In this document: piece after piece, positions 22,205 through 33,466 of the stretch
Numbering within the stretch: position 1 is the stretch's first letter
How the letters are laid out: each line of letters opens with the position of its first letter
NCBI GenBank assembly: GCA_963921935.1
Contig: OY998179.1
Location: 26,037,114-26,101,113, forward strand
DNA from: Galeruca laticollis
Taxonomy: Eukaryota > Arthropoda > Insecta > Coleoptera > Chrysomelidae
DNA: 64,000 nt
Direction: 5' to 3'
Position numbers and translations under genes: made by a program
The notes under the pieces: generated by a model
Seen by the model: the letters and a program-made list of their open reading frames with translations, nothing else
Told to the model about the DNA's origin: nothing
The model's database searches: none

Positions 22205-25200
22205 AAAAAGCTTTCATTTTTTCTTTGTTTGTATCAACTCAATTTAGAACTTTCTTGCCTTTCTTTTTCCCACCAAAACGGTTCGTTCTTGGGTTGCATA
22301 ACACACAATATCCTCAATCCAATAATCAGTCATAATTTTAGAGAAATACGCTAGTTCATTGTCAGTATTTGAAAAGTTATGTTTCAGTTGTGGAATAGTA
22401 ATGTCCGGAATATCGAGTTTTTCGAAATATACTCCTAACTTACCTCTATTTACAACTATGTGCAGAAATCTTAAATCAATCTCAGCCCTTCGATGTCCCA
22501 AACTTGATAAATTCAAAATATCGGAATATTCATAGTTTCTCCTCTGATCCAAGTTTGAATGCACATGACCTTGAAAATTTATTTTGGAATTTCTCAATCT
22601 ATTGATATGCGCCTGATAAAATGGACACCATATCATACAATTATATCCAATAACTGATCGAACGAGAGAGCTGTATAATGTTTTAGAAGCGCAAAGGGAA
22701 AATGTATGTGAAGATCTTGCAATGAAGCCCAATAATTTAAATGATTTTGAAACGATGATATCAATATGTGTCTTAAATGCCAAGTTCTCGAACATTTTCA
22801 GCTACTGACAAATTAACATTTTTCACTTGGTAATAAAAAGAGTATTGAATTGGATTCATAATTCTCGAAAATTCAGCATCCCTAACATTGTCAAAGATCC
22901 TATAGAGTTTGAAGTCATGAGCAAAGATCAAGTGGCAGCTGTATTGAATTACTTCTGGTATATCATTAATGAATAACAAAAAAGTAGTGGACCCATATGG
23001 GATCCTTGGGGAACCCCAGATGTTACCGAGATTTCTGACGACACAGAACTAGCATATTTGACACATTATGTCCTACCTTTCAAATAAGATAATCCCATCC
23101 AGTTCAAAAAGGTACTGTCAATGCCTAACGCAGAGAGTTTTGCAATTAGAAGATCATTAGTGATTCTATCAAATGCTTTTGAAAAGACAGTATAGATAGA
23201 ATCAACCTGGTGCCTTTCCTCTAACCTGTTTAGAAGAAAATGCTGATAAGTAAGCAAATTTGTGTTGGTGGATCTTCCTGAGGTGAAGCCGAGTTGGTTT
23301 TCCTTAATTATGTTCCTGGTGTCATGAGTAAGTTTCTTAGTAATCAGACAGTCCAGTAATTTGGGGATATCAGATTGCTTACACACATGATGATAATTCT
23401 TTATGTCATCTCTAGATCCAGATTTGTGGATTGGAGCGAGAAAACTTTGTTTCCAAAACTTAGAAAATGTTCCCGATGATAGGGAAATATTGAAAATTGT
23501 TTGAAGGGGCTTTGCCAGCGTGAAAACACATTTTTTCATGAAATGTAGATGAATTCCGTCAGGGTCAGAAAAAAGTTTTTCTGGGGCTAACATCAATTGA
23601 TCAATTACTTCTGTTATTTCGATATTGTAATTGCAAACATTCAAACACTTCCATATTCCGGAATTTGGGTAACATTCTTATCAGTGTAAGTTGTGGAAAA
23701 ATAGCTGGCAAAAAGATTCACAATCTCATTCTTATTACTGCTTGTTGCCTCTTCGAAAAACATGCTGGAGGGTAATTTATACAATTTTTTTACTGTTTAT
23801 ATAATTCCAAAAACAACGAGGATCATGAACAACATTCCTTTCAATTTATTCAATATAATTTTGATGACAATGGGCCTGAAGCTGTTGTTTACATCTTGTT
23901 CTCAGATTATTAAATTGTTGATAATGATCTGTCTCCAGAGACTTTAAATCTTTTATGCGCTCTCTTTTTTTCAATTATTAATTTCCTAAGTTGAGTGCTA
24001 CACCATACTGGAAAATTTGAGATTCTGAATTTTTCCCTGATACAAAGATATCAATTGTAGAGTAAACTATTTCGTAAAACATCTGAAGAACCTGATCCAA
24101 ATCTAAATTTCCCTCCAGCAAAAAGTTGTAAATTTCAAAATAATTTGCATTTTTAAAATCATAATACAACTCTTCATATTGAAGTTGCTGCTCTTTATTG
24201 AATTCTAAGTGGCAGGTAATTGCTGTGTGATGTACATTCTGTTTGGTAACAGTAAATCCAATGGTTCGGAGATACAAATATCTTTCATTGATGAAAAAGT
24301 TGAGTAGAGTAAGACATTTCGACTATTAGTTATGGTATTTATTTGATGGAGGCCATAATAACCAAAAGATTTTTGTAATGTGATCGCAGGCGAGTTTGCT
24401 GGACAGTTTACATTTAAACCAAAATCATCATTAAACCAAACAGCCTCAGGCAAATTATAATCCTCAAACAGAATAAATTCACAGTCCTTGTTAGTATCAA
24501 AAACATGAACAACATCCTGAGTGTGTGTTGTTTATAGATCTGAACAATTGATGGTGGTGGTATATAGACTACCCCAATTACTATTTTATGGTTTTTTATA
24601 TAAAGAATGACAAATATCGCTGCTCGACTATATTCCTTCGAATTTCAACCTCCTCGTTTCTTGTCAGTGTTTGTTTCGTCCCTATCAAATCTGAATATAT
24701 TATAACCATTTTAACCTAATTTCGCATTACAAAAATCTTTGTTCAGCCATGATTCTACAAGGATAATATTATCATAATTGGACCCTAAAATCGAATGTTA
24801 GTTTAATTCTGAGACCACCAACATTTTGATAACAAATATTAACTTTACCATTATCACTGAGAACCTTATTTACTTTAAGTTTTTTGTTACTCGAGGAGTG
24901 CCTCCAATGTATCGGATGAATACATCTTCTCCATTATTTCTTCTTTCTTGCATCTCCTCTTGAATTTTTTTCACGTATCCAACTTGACGTTAACTTAAGT
25001 CCGCTCTTATACATGCCTTTTTTTCTTTATTTAGACTCCTTTTATTCTTGATGACCTTCATAGCATCCTCGGGATTGGAGAATATAACTTTCAGGGCGCG
25101 TGATCCATTTTTATTATTTTTTCCAATTCTCCTTGTTCCAATCACTCTCAAGTCTTCATTAATTATATCTCTAACAATTGCTTTCACTTCTTTTAGTTCA

Positions 25201-25420
25201 GCATCTTGTGAGCTTCCATTTTCAGGTAGATTATATACCATGACATTGTTTTTCTTTTTTTCCCTGTCACTTATCTCATCAATGATGCTCTCTTCGCACT
25301 ATGAAGTTGGAGATGAATCGATTTTCTTCTTCAATTGATCTCTGCCTGCATATTATCAATAGAGGCGAGAAGCTTTGGTATTAATTTTATACCCATCTGG
25401 CAATCGGCATAGTAAAATTT
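22205..25420 (-). mobile_element. Old LINE (Jockey-like, same family as 32265-36536), - strand
   Basis: Read on the - strand: ORF1 remnant (24990-25400: DREKKKNNVMVYNLPENGS, ALKVIFSNPEDAMKVIKN), endonuclease end (24205-24453, PEAVWFNDDFGLNVNCPANS), the EN-RT linker (23978-24277), RT (23066-23644: APIHKSGSRDDIKNYHHVC, QLGFTSGRSTNTNLLTY, SKAFDRITNDLL), a palm piece with HDFKLY in place of FADDFK (22773-22979), and thumb plus C-terminal domain (22244-22795). Order and motifs parallel the intact LINE at 32265-36536. Several frame changes and stops; the catalytic FADD reads FAHD. Its 3' end lies against piggyBac copy 2. Confidence 0.85.
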
Positions 25421-26199
25421 CAAATTTCTGCCACCTCTCAAATCCATCACCTTTAATTCTGATGCATTGAGACCATGATATAAACAATAACAAAATAATA
25501 TATATTGATGATGCCCAATTCTAATAAGGATATTACGAAATAAGAAAAGCTACATTAAATAAGTATTACAGACAAAAGGACAACGTGAAAACGTTTATTA
25601 GGAAGTAATTTTAGTAAGTGGAACACAACACATTATGAATTAAAGTTATTATATCTTTACTACAGCTGGGAATTCTCAGTGTTATAAGGGGATATCAAAT
25701 AAAAGACTCATAACACAATTTTAAAATATTTACTTTATCCAATCTGCACACAATTCAGATTTATTGAAGCAATTGTAATTTTAAAAGGCACATTTATAAT
25801 AAATGCAGATTATTGATTACAAAAATAATAAGCCAATTTTTAATTCCTCTCTTGTTATATATTAAAAATATGGAAAATTATACTTAACAAAATACATAAA
25901 TAAAACAATAATATCCTTTTTAACAAAAAAGTTAATAAATCACAAAACAGCTTATATATGTGTCAAATATTTAAACAAAATAGCTACAACTAAATCTAAA
26001 TCTCTAGAAACATTCTATTTGTTTCTACCTTTATTACCCATTATAAATAAATGATTTAAACTAAATTTCATCGAATATACAACTGTTTCTTAAAATACGT
26101 CTACATCGCCGATATATAAAAATGAATTACTCATGATTTACTTACTCCCTTTTCGAAATGTGACTCCCCCTGAAACTGAAATTAAGTAAAAGGTGAAGA
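25421..26199. other. AT-rich spacer
   Basis: No gene, RNA or repeat recognised in about 780 bases. Confidence 0.4.
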
Positions 26200-26797
26200 A
26201 ATTATGGTGGTTAGCAGAACACCAAATTTACATTTGAATTTCAAAGTAAACGGTAACAATATCTATTATGTCTCCAAGTTCATATATCTTGGAAGCTGGT
26301 TAACTAAGAACCTCAACTCAGACACATAGAATATGAGAGCGTTGCTAAGAAACAAGAGTCTAAATTGAACTCTATGGTACCGTTTTGTAAAATACTACAT
26401 TTACTGACTGCGGAGTTGAAACTTGGACAATAAAGACCAACGTCTTGAGGCCTTTTAAATGTGGGTGTTCAAAACCTTTAAAATCCCTTGACCAGAGCAT
26501 AACCAACGATGAGGTATAAGATTGAGTGGGGAGAGAACTGCTGCAAATAGTGAAGCGAAGTAAAGCTATCTACCTGGGTCATATATTCAGGAATTGCAGG
26601 TACCAATATCTTAAGCTACTTATGGAAATTGGGGAAAAAGAAGCATCGGGAGAAAGAAATTCTCGCGGCAAAATAACAGAAGAGATTGGACAAACCTGGA
26701 CGCCTATGCGCTGTCAGAGCCGCCCAAAATCGAAACGAGTATGCCAGAGTTGTCGCCAACATGCAGTAAATAAATAGGGACCTTTAAGAAGAAGAAA
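26200..26797 (+). mobile_element. 3'-end fragment of an RTE-type LINE
   Basis: Readable as VNGNNIYYVSKFIYLGSWLT (about 26251), the segment after the RT catalytic core. The C-terminal block at 26526-26777 has AIYLGHIFRNCRYQYLKLLM followed by a GK(I)-rich stretch. The 3' end reads GTCGCCAACATGCAG (about 26752) and AAGAAGAAGAAAT (26790), as in other RTE 3' ends here. Frameshifted and truncated. Confidence 0.7.
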
Positions 26798-28231
26798 TTA
26801 TGGAAGTAAAAAGACATCAGAGTCATATAATGCATATAAACACCGAAGAAAGTAAACCATTTGAATAGAATATATTTTTTGCTATAATTAAATGTGTGTG
26901 GCAAAGTCATTGTTTCTATTAATTATGACAACCACAAATTCATTGTCTAGTTTGTACATTTCATCCATGCGTAACGCTAATAATTGTTTGAAAGGAATAC
27001 AATATTAGTGATGAGAGGTTACGGCAATAAAAAAAGAAGCTATGAAGTAGCTCATTGATTTAATAACATTTTTTCATATTTGAATAGAATTACAAATATT
27101 GTAATTTGTAAAAATGTAAAACTCTTTGAAGAAGCAGGCCTAATAGAAAATTACTGTAAAAGTGAATGAACGAAGACAGCAACTCATAATGACAATTATT
27201 CTCGACTCGGCAACCGTGGGCGTCTAGAAGCCCATGGCTCGGTTTGTAAATAACATTTGTTTGACTCAAGTGTTATTGAAAATCCATAGACATCAATTTG
27301 GTAAACTACATTAGAATTTTATCTCAGTATGGTATCTGTTAGTAGTATTTTAAAGCATTTATTTTATCCATACAAAATAACGCCATTAAATTTTCTAAAG
27401 ATGATTTTGATCACAGATTGCAATTTTGCAAGAACATAATACAGAAGGTAGAAACTGATCTGCATTTCTCTAGGATAGTTTTTTATGGATCCTTACTTAT
27501 GCTAAACGATATCGTTAATCGCCACAATTGCAGATATTAAAGTGTTATCAATCCCAGATGGATGTGGGAACATAGAGCACAAAGACCTTTAAAAGCGAAT
27601 GTGTAGGCAGATATTATTGAAACCACTATTATAAGTCCATTTTTTATTAGACGCAATTTAAGGAAATGAAAATATTTAGAAAGTAAATAGTTCCTGTACC
27701 AGGCATTTTGCTGGTAATGGTTCCGATTAAATTTGATTCAGAATTACCTGCATGAGGTTTTTCAAGATAGATGAATCAGAAGAAAAGGTATACCGTAATA
27801 ACCAGCATGATCTCCAGATTTTCACAGTTAGATTACTTCTCTCGGGGAACAACTTTCTACTGGTATTTGCAAATACAAAAGGTTGCATAAATATCTTGCT
27901 TTTAATACATAGTACATAATAAAATATTTTTTCCACTACTAGCTGTGAAGTTGACAGTTATTATGTCTTCTAGCTAACTGAGAAGTAGAATTTCCCTATT
28001 AGTGGTTAATAATTTTTTCTATTGTTAACCTAGGTCAATAATGGACAAATTCAAATGTTTTGAGAATTCAGGGATAATAGCTTGACAAAAACTAGTGCAA
28101 CATAATTTTGTATACCCAGGAGATTGTCTTTAACATATTTACTGCTTGAAATTACCTAACAAGATTACATTATTTCAATAAAACTGCCATTAGTTTAAAA
28201 TTCGCGCTCAATCAAAAATTTCTAATGACAT
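26798..28231. other. Non-coding stretch with one dispersed repeat
   Basis: No gene recognised. 27204-27272 repeats the core of the MITE at 20501-20558 (GACTCGGCAACCGTGGGCGT followed by a GAAGCCCA half). The rest is AT-rich and featureless to me. Confidence 0.45.
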
Positions 28232-28728
28232 AAGGAGTGCGTTCATAATACATGGATGAGGTGAGGAGCGAAAACAGTGTCAGTATCAGTCAGATGACGG
28301 AGTAAACGCCTAGGAAGAAATCAATTTGAACTATTTGTATATCGACACTATCAAAATTTGATTTTGACATTGAAATGCGTTGTTAAATTTCCGTAAATTG
28401 CAGAAAAAACGTGGATCGAGGAATGTTTTTACCTTCAACATTATCACCAGTGGAATTTGAAAATCTTATGTTGATAGAAACTGGTAGCTAACCTTGACCA
28501 ACAGAATATCGATTACCGGTGCCTTAAGCTCTATAAACAAGAACATGTGTACATTGTACATATTATACGAATTGCGCTTAGCGGTAGCAAGCGGGGAACT
28601 AGCAGTGCACTCTCGTCGATTCTCGTGGTTCGATTGTGAACGCTGTGGTGTATTTATTATTAAGTACATAGACAAATAATATATTACTTTCTCTATGGTG
28701 AAGTATATATTAAATGTTTTATGAACGC
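28232..28728. repeat. Candidate MITE of about 500 bp with imperfect inverted ends
   Basis: TAAGGAGTGCGTTCATAATAC at the left and its approximate inverse complement (GTTTTATGAACGCCCACTTTA) at the right match at about 17 of 21 positions. The interior includes a less AT-rich part (28570-28640) with no coding signature. No target duplication confirmed. Confidence 0.35.
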
Positions 28729-28991
28729 CCACTTTATACCCAAGTGTTGTGAACGCACTACCGCTGCAATTGTCCAAAGTTCAAAGTAAAACATAAACCA
28801 CGTTTTGAGAAATTTTTGGATGTGATCTTGTAATTGGTTTCGTTAATTCGTTGCACTTAATATTGGTGATCATAAACTATAGGAATAATGATATTCTATT
28901 GCTGTGTGATTAATGTGTACATGACTTTTATAAGAATTTTTTTTATTTTTGATTTTTGTCTTAAATTTGGCTAGTAGTGGAAAAAAATGTA

Positions 28992-29113
28992 TATACACCA
29001 CGGTGATGAAGACATTTATAAATCTCGCACCTTATTCCGCTCTGGGCAAAGCCCCTCGTGAAATAACTATGGTGCTCGGTGGATAATAATAGTCTTCATC
29101 ACCTTGGTGTATA
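28992..29113. repeat. 122-bp fold-back element
   Basis: TATACACCACGGTGATGAAG at the left and CTTCATCACCTTGGTGTATA at the right form a 22-bp inverted repeat (with one more C/G pair each) with one mismatch. The interior has GCAAAGCCCC and GTGCTCGGTGG. It ends 2 bases before the target site of the neighbouring solo LTR. Confidence 0.75.
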
Positions 29114-29119
29114 ATGTAC

Positions 29120-29573
29120 TGTTACGAAACAGCAACCTGGTATAACCTAACCCTAAAACCGACTCTGTCTAAGCCAGGTATAAAAGTTAAAATTATGGCG
29201 GATACGCAGTTATAAAAAACTGTTTACGACTCAACGACTATCTTATGTAAACATTATTCTTATGACCAGAGTTATCTAGAAAAGGCCAGAATCAATTGTC
29301 CGGAATTTACTAGGAAAAATGGCTTTAATATATAAGGGGACTGATCAGGAAGAGTTAGTTTAGTTTTATAATTTGACATCGTGAGTTGACCAGTAAATAA
29401 GTGCATATAAATTAAGTGATTATATAAATTAGTTTAAGTGAATGTACTGAGTATATATAAATTAAGAGTTAGTGATTAGTTTAGTGTTTAAATAAATTAA
29501 GTAAGTGAACCTACCGTGTGTTTAAAATTTATCCCACCCGTTTATTGTTTAAATAAATAACAAAAACATTACA
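29120..29573 (+). mobile_element. Solo LTR (family A, copy 2) with GTAC target duplication
   Basis: It starts TGTTACGAAACAGC, ends AACAAAAACATTACA, and is flanked by GTAC at 29116-29119 and 29574-29577. It shares most of its length with 5857-6327, including TATATAAG (29329-29336) and the 3' AATAAATAAC. Differences between the two copies are small insertions, deletions and substitutions. No internal coding region accompanies it. Confidence 0.92.
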
Positions 29574-30037
29574 GTACTATTTTTGGCATTTCTTTAAATT
29601 GTTTAAAAAATATACAGTATACTGTTGTATTTTATAGAAATCACCTTATTTGATGTAAAATAACAAAAACCTCAATATATGATTCAAGTAAGCAGTAGAT
29701 TATATCTTAACGATGTAAACTTGTTATAAGAAACAATTATCGATAGTAACATTAATATAGTGGGATGATATTTGGCAATTTGCTACATTTCAATCTAGAA
29801 ACATTTTTAAATATTTCTATAAACAAACTATTGACATATTTAATTTACTCCGCTAAAAAGTTGTACCTAAATCAATTTTCTAATATATTTCAGAATTTCC
29901 CCAATTTAACTAGTCGATCTACACTTTTAATTATAGTTTTTTCTCAACTTCAATTAAAAATAGATTTTACTATTGAACAACTAATTGAAGCTTAATATGG
30001 TTTTTATCCGATTAATTTAAAAAGCAACTAGATAGTA

Positions 30038-30105
<68 letters not shown>

Positions 30106-30454
30106 TATATGGTTCAATATTAAATCTACTTTTAGTTTTGCTATGTATGTATTAGATGGTACTCAAGTAAATGTACATAGAAGCACAATACATTTTTTAT
30201 TTCGAAATTTGATTATACCAAGTCAAAATATTGTTAATAGGAGAGACATTAGCTGAATTATTTTATTTGTTTTCGGATAAAACTTTTGAACATGTAGAAT
30301 CCGGAGACGAAGATGAAGTGGGAAATTTAGACCATTCATTTAGTAAAAAACTTTTACCTCCTATAGAGTTAGTTTTTACTAACGGTCAAATTGGGGGTAG
30401 CTCTAATATGCTAGTCAGGAACTTGTATCTATTCCTTTAGATGTTTCATCATTC
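29574..30454. other. AT-rich stretch with (TA)n microsatellite
   Basis: Low-complexity AT sequence; a pure (TA)n run occupies 30039-30099. An open frame at 30231-30440 encodes an acidic peptide (HVESGDEDEVGN) that I cannot assign, though it has a loose look of a transposase N-terminus. Confidence 0.45.
30039..30099. repeat. (TA)n microsatellite
   Basis: About 30 uninterrupted TA units. Confidence 0.95.
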
Positions 30455-31682
30455 ATAGTGACTGTGCAACACTAAAATTAACTGGAGAAAATTGGACAGT
30501 GTGGAAATTCCGAACCACAATAATGTAGAAGGGGAGAGGCTGAATACAACAGGTCCAAGCCCTCAGAAACACTCCACCCCATTTGACCTATGGCACAAGA
30601 AAATTGCAAATATACACAATTTGAAAGTTTTTGGTAGTACTGTATCTGTGCACATTCCTAAAGAATCAAGGTTAAAATGGGATCCAAAATGTAAACAAGG
30701 CATATTTCTTGGATACTGAGAGGATATAAAAGGTTACAGAGTATATATTCTTGAAAAACACAAGATAGAAATTCACACAGATATTATTTTCCTGTCAGAA
30801 AAAATTGAAATGACAGAAAAAGTAGATGAAACAATCAAAACCACAGAAGAGAATAATGAAAAAGTGAAAAATATATCAGAATATATGCAAAATAGTGAAA
30901 ATTCAACTGAAAACTCTTCAGACAACGTTGAAAACCCAGACGAACATCTAAGTGAAAATGAAAACAGTAGTGTTTATCAAGATACTGAACATGATGATTC
31001 TGAATTTAATGAAGAAATAGAGAACAACAGATATGCTTTGAGAAGAGACAGAAAGAAAAATACTCGATTTGAGGGCTATGAAATGAATTTGTGCAGATTG
31101 TTTTTATCAATGAGTGATGAAGATAGTGAGGTTATAAGTTATGATGATGAAATGGCTAGTTCGACTGTAAAAAGTGGAAAGAAGCAATACAGTCTGAAAT
31201 ATGTGCATTACAAGAAAATGACACATGGTTTTCAGAGAATGAAGAAGTTAATAATAAAGTGATTGAGTGTAAGTGGGTTTTTAAACGTAAAAAGGACGAA
31301 TCAGGAAACGTGTCAACATATAAAGCCAAGTTATTAGCACGGGGTGGGGTGTTAACAAACTGCTATGTACAATTCGGATATTTATAGTCCTGTGGCCAAG
31401 TTGCCATGAATAAGGATTTTCTTATAACTATGTGTAACAATTTTAACTATCAAGTTCATCAATTAGATGTTTGTAGTGCATTCTTATATGGAGATATAAA
31501 TGATAATGTTTATATTATGTTGCCAAAAGGTTTTGGAAATAATGAAGGAAAATTAGTAAAACTAAGAAAATCCCTATGGCCTAAAAGCTTCACCAAAAAA
31601 TTGGTATAAAAAATTCAATGATCTGATGTTAAGTTTGAATTTTGTTAGATCTGAAAATGAATACTGTATCTATGTAAGGAAT

Positions 31683-31938
31683 ATCTTCCGTCCAATTCAA
31701 TTGCGCGCGTAATTAAGTCGATGTCTTAATATATGTCATGTCATTAAATTGGCACATGTCAATGAGATTAAATATTGTACGTAATGTGAGAACAATCCTA
31801 GTGAATAATAACTTTGAATGTTGTTTCTTTGTTATTTACAGGTAGGATTAATATTCTAGATCATGTATCTAATTGTAAATATTGTATATAATAATAAAAA
31901 TCTTTGTTATTTACAGAGAAACAGTTCGTACATTATTC
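31683..31938. repeat. Insertion inside copia RT with a 16-bp direct repeat
   Basis: Copia RT is interrupted between YCIYVR and NLRDQNN. Inside this block TCTTTGTTATTTACAG occurs twice exactly (31826-31841 and 31901-31916), flanking 59 bases that end in AATAATAAAAA. That is the signature of a small retroposed piece with a 16-bp target duplication and an A-rich tail, nested in an older insertion. Confidence 0.6.
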
Positions 31939-32506
31939 CAACCTTAGAGATCAAAATAATCAACATTATATCTATATAAAAATCACAGAAACATCAAAAA
32001 AATTTATTTTACTCTATGTAAATGATCTTCTGGTGGCAGGATCAAATGCTTTAGAAATTGAAAATATTAAACAAACTTCAAACAAGCATTTTAAAATGAA
32101 AGATTTGGGTCCCATTAGACATTTTTTAGGAATGTTAATTACACAGAATTTGTCACAAAATAAAATAATAATCAATCAGACAACATACCTTAAGAACACT
32201 TTAATATGCAAGACTGCAAACCATCTAATACTCTAGTACTCCGATGGATCAGAATTTTAGGCATAAGGTATGGTCGGTCGCCGTGTATAGACGTGTACGT
32301 GAGTTCTCCTGAAATTAATTCGAACTGAAGCAATTGTTTTCGGTACTATTTTGTCGATTTGTCTCAGTTAAATAACTAAGTAATAACAAGTTATTGGGTA
32401 TACGATAAAGTCAAAAGACCATAAGTTATACAAGAAATTTCAAATCATCAACTGTGTGCAACAGAATAGCGTTCCATACACGTTGTGGTGTAGTTTAAAT
32501 TTAACT

Positions 32507-33175
32507 ATGTCCAAATCAAGAAACACGAATCAATCGTTAGACGAAGGGACAGTCGATCAGATAGCATCGAGAGTGTGGCAAAAAATAGAGGAAAAATTGG
32601 ATAAGAGTATGGATAAAATGGAAGAGCAATTTTCTGCAATGATCAACAAAATGGAAGGTAAAATTAATGATATATCACATAAAATCATAGAAGTTAGTAA
32701 TACTATAGTAGCTCACGATGATAAGATAAGGGATATATCAAAAAAATTGGATGAGATAGATACTTACCAAAGAAGAAAAACTCTAAGATTTGACGGCATT
32801 GCTGAAACTGACAGCGAGAGCTTAATGTCGATTATGCTGAATATCGTAAACAATACAATGAAGGTGAAATGTTTTGAATCAGATGTTATTAACTTATACA
32901 GGCTAGGAAAAATGAATGATGGTAATCGTAAAAATAGAACAGTGATAGTTGAGTTTCTATCGGTACTAAAAAAAAATGCCGTTCTGAAGGCTAGAAGAGA
33001 ACTAAAATCAACAAACATTTTCGTCAACGAGTATTTAGCAAAAACCAAGTATTTATTACTGTCCGAAGCTAAGAATAAATATGGAAAGAAACAGGCATGG
33101 AGCAATGGAGGAAGAGTTTTTCTAAAGGTTGGAAATGAAATAAGGAAGATTGACTCAATTGAAGATCTTTTGTAA
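32507..33175 (+). CDS. LINE ORF1 protein, intact
   Basis: 222 residues from ATG at 32507 (the frame is open further upstream without an ATG). An N-terminal coiled coil (about residues 20-90; repeated VWQKIEEKLDKSMDKMEEQF-type heptads, then DKIRDISKKLDEID) is followed by an RRM-like domain (RRKTLRFDGIAE ... RTVIVEFLSVLKK) and a C-terminal domain ending DSIEDLL. This is the trimerising, nucleic-acid-binding chaperone of LINEs, acting in the ribonucleoprotein particle. There is no CCHC zinc knuckle. The decayed copy at 24990-25400 has the matching RRM-like segment (NNVMVYNLPENGS). Confidence 0.85.
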   Translation: MSKSRNTNQSLDEGTVDQIASRVWQKIEEKLDKSMDKMEEQFSAMINKMEGKINDISHKIIEVSNTIVAHDDKIRDISKKLDEIDTYQRRKTLRFDGIAETDSESLMSIMLNIVNNTMKVKCFESDVINLYRLGKMNDGNRKNRTVIVEFLSVLKKNAVLKARRELKSTNIFVNEYLAKTKYLLLSEAKNKYGKKQAWSNGGRVFLKVGNEIRKIDSIEDLL

Positions 33176-33466
33176 TTATTTTCTTTATGTATACTTCATT
33201 GTTTATTTTATTTTACGTTTATGGACAGCTTTGCTATATTCTACATAATTCAAAAAACAAAACATTTTTAATAGTAATTATTTACAACTTTTTTTTTTTT
33301 ATGTTGTCATTAATGATAAGAGGAATATTCTTTAAGTTGGGAACTTTCAATTGTACATTTCTACTCACCTTGAAAGAAAGTTTGCTTGATTGCGATTTTT
33401 TAGGATTATAAACTAAGTAATTGCATTGTTCCTTTTTGTATATATTTAAATAGTTCAGGAGTCTCA

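Noticed and set aside
29765..29995. 76-codon open frame
   Set aside because: AT-driven low-complexity reading frame without motif or context.
30231..30440. Acidic 69-codon frame as a piggyBac N-terminus
   Set aside because: Only a vague acidic likeness; no DDE or cysteine domain follows and the next recognisable sequence is copia gag.
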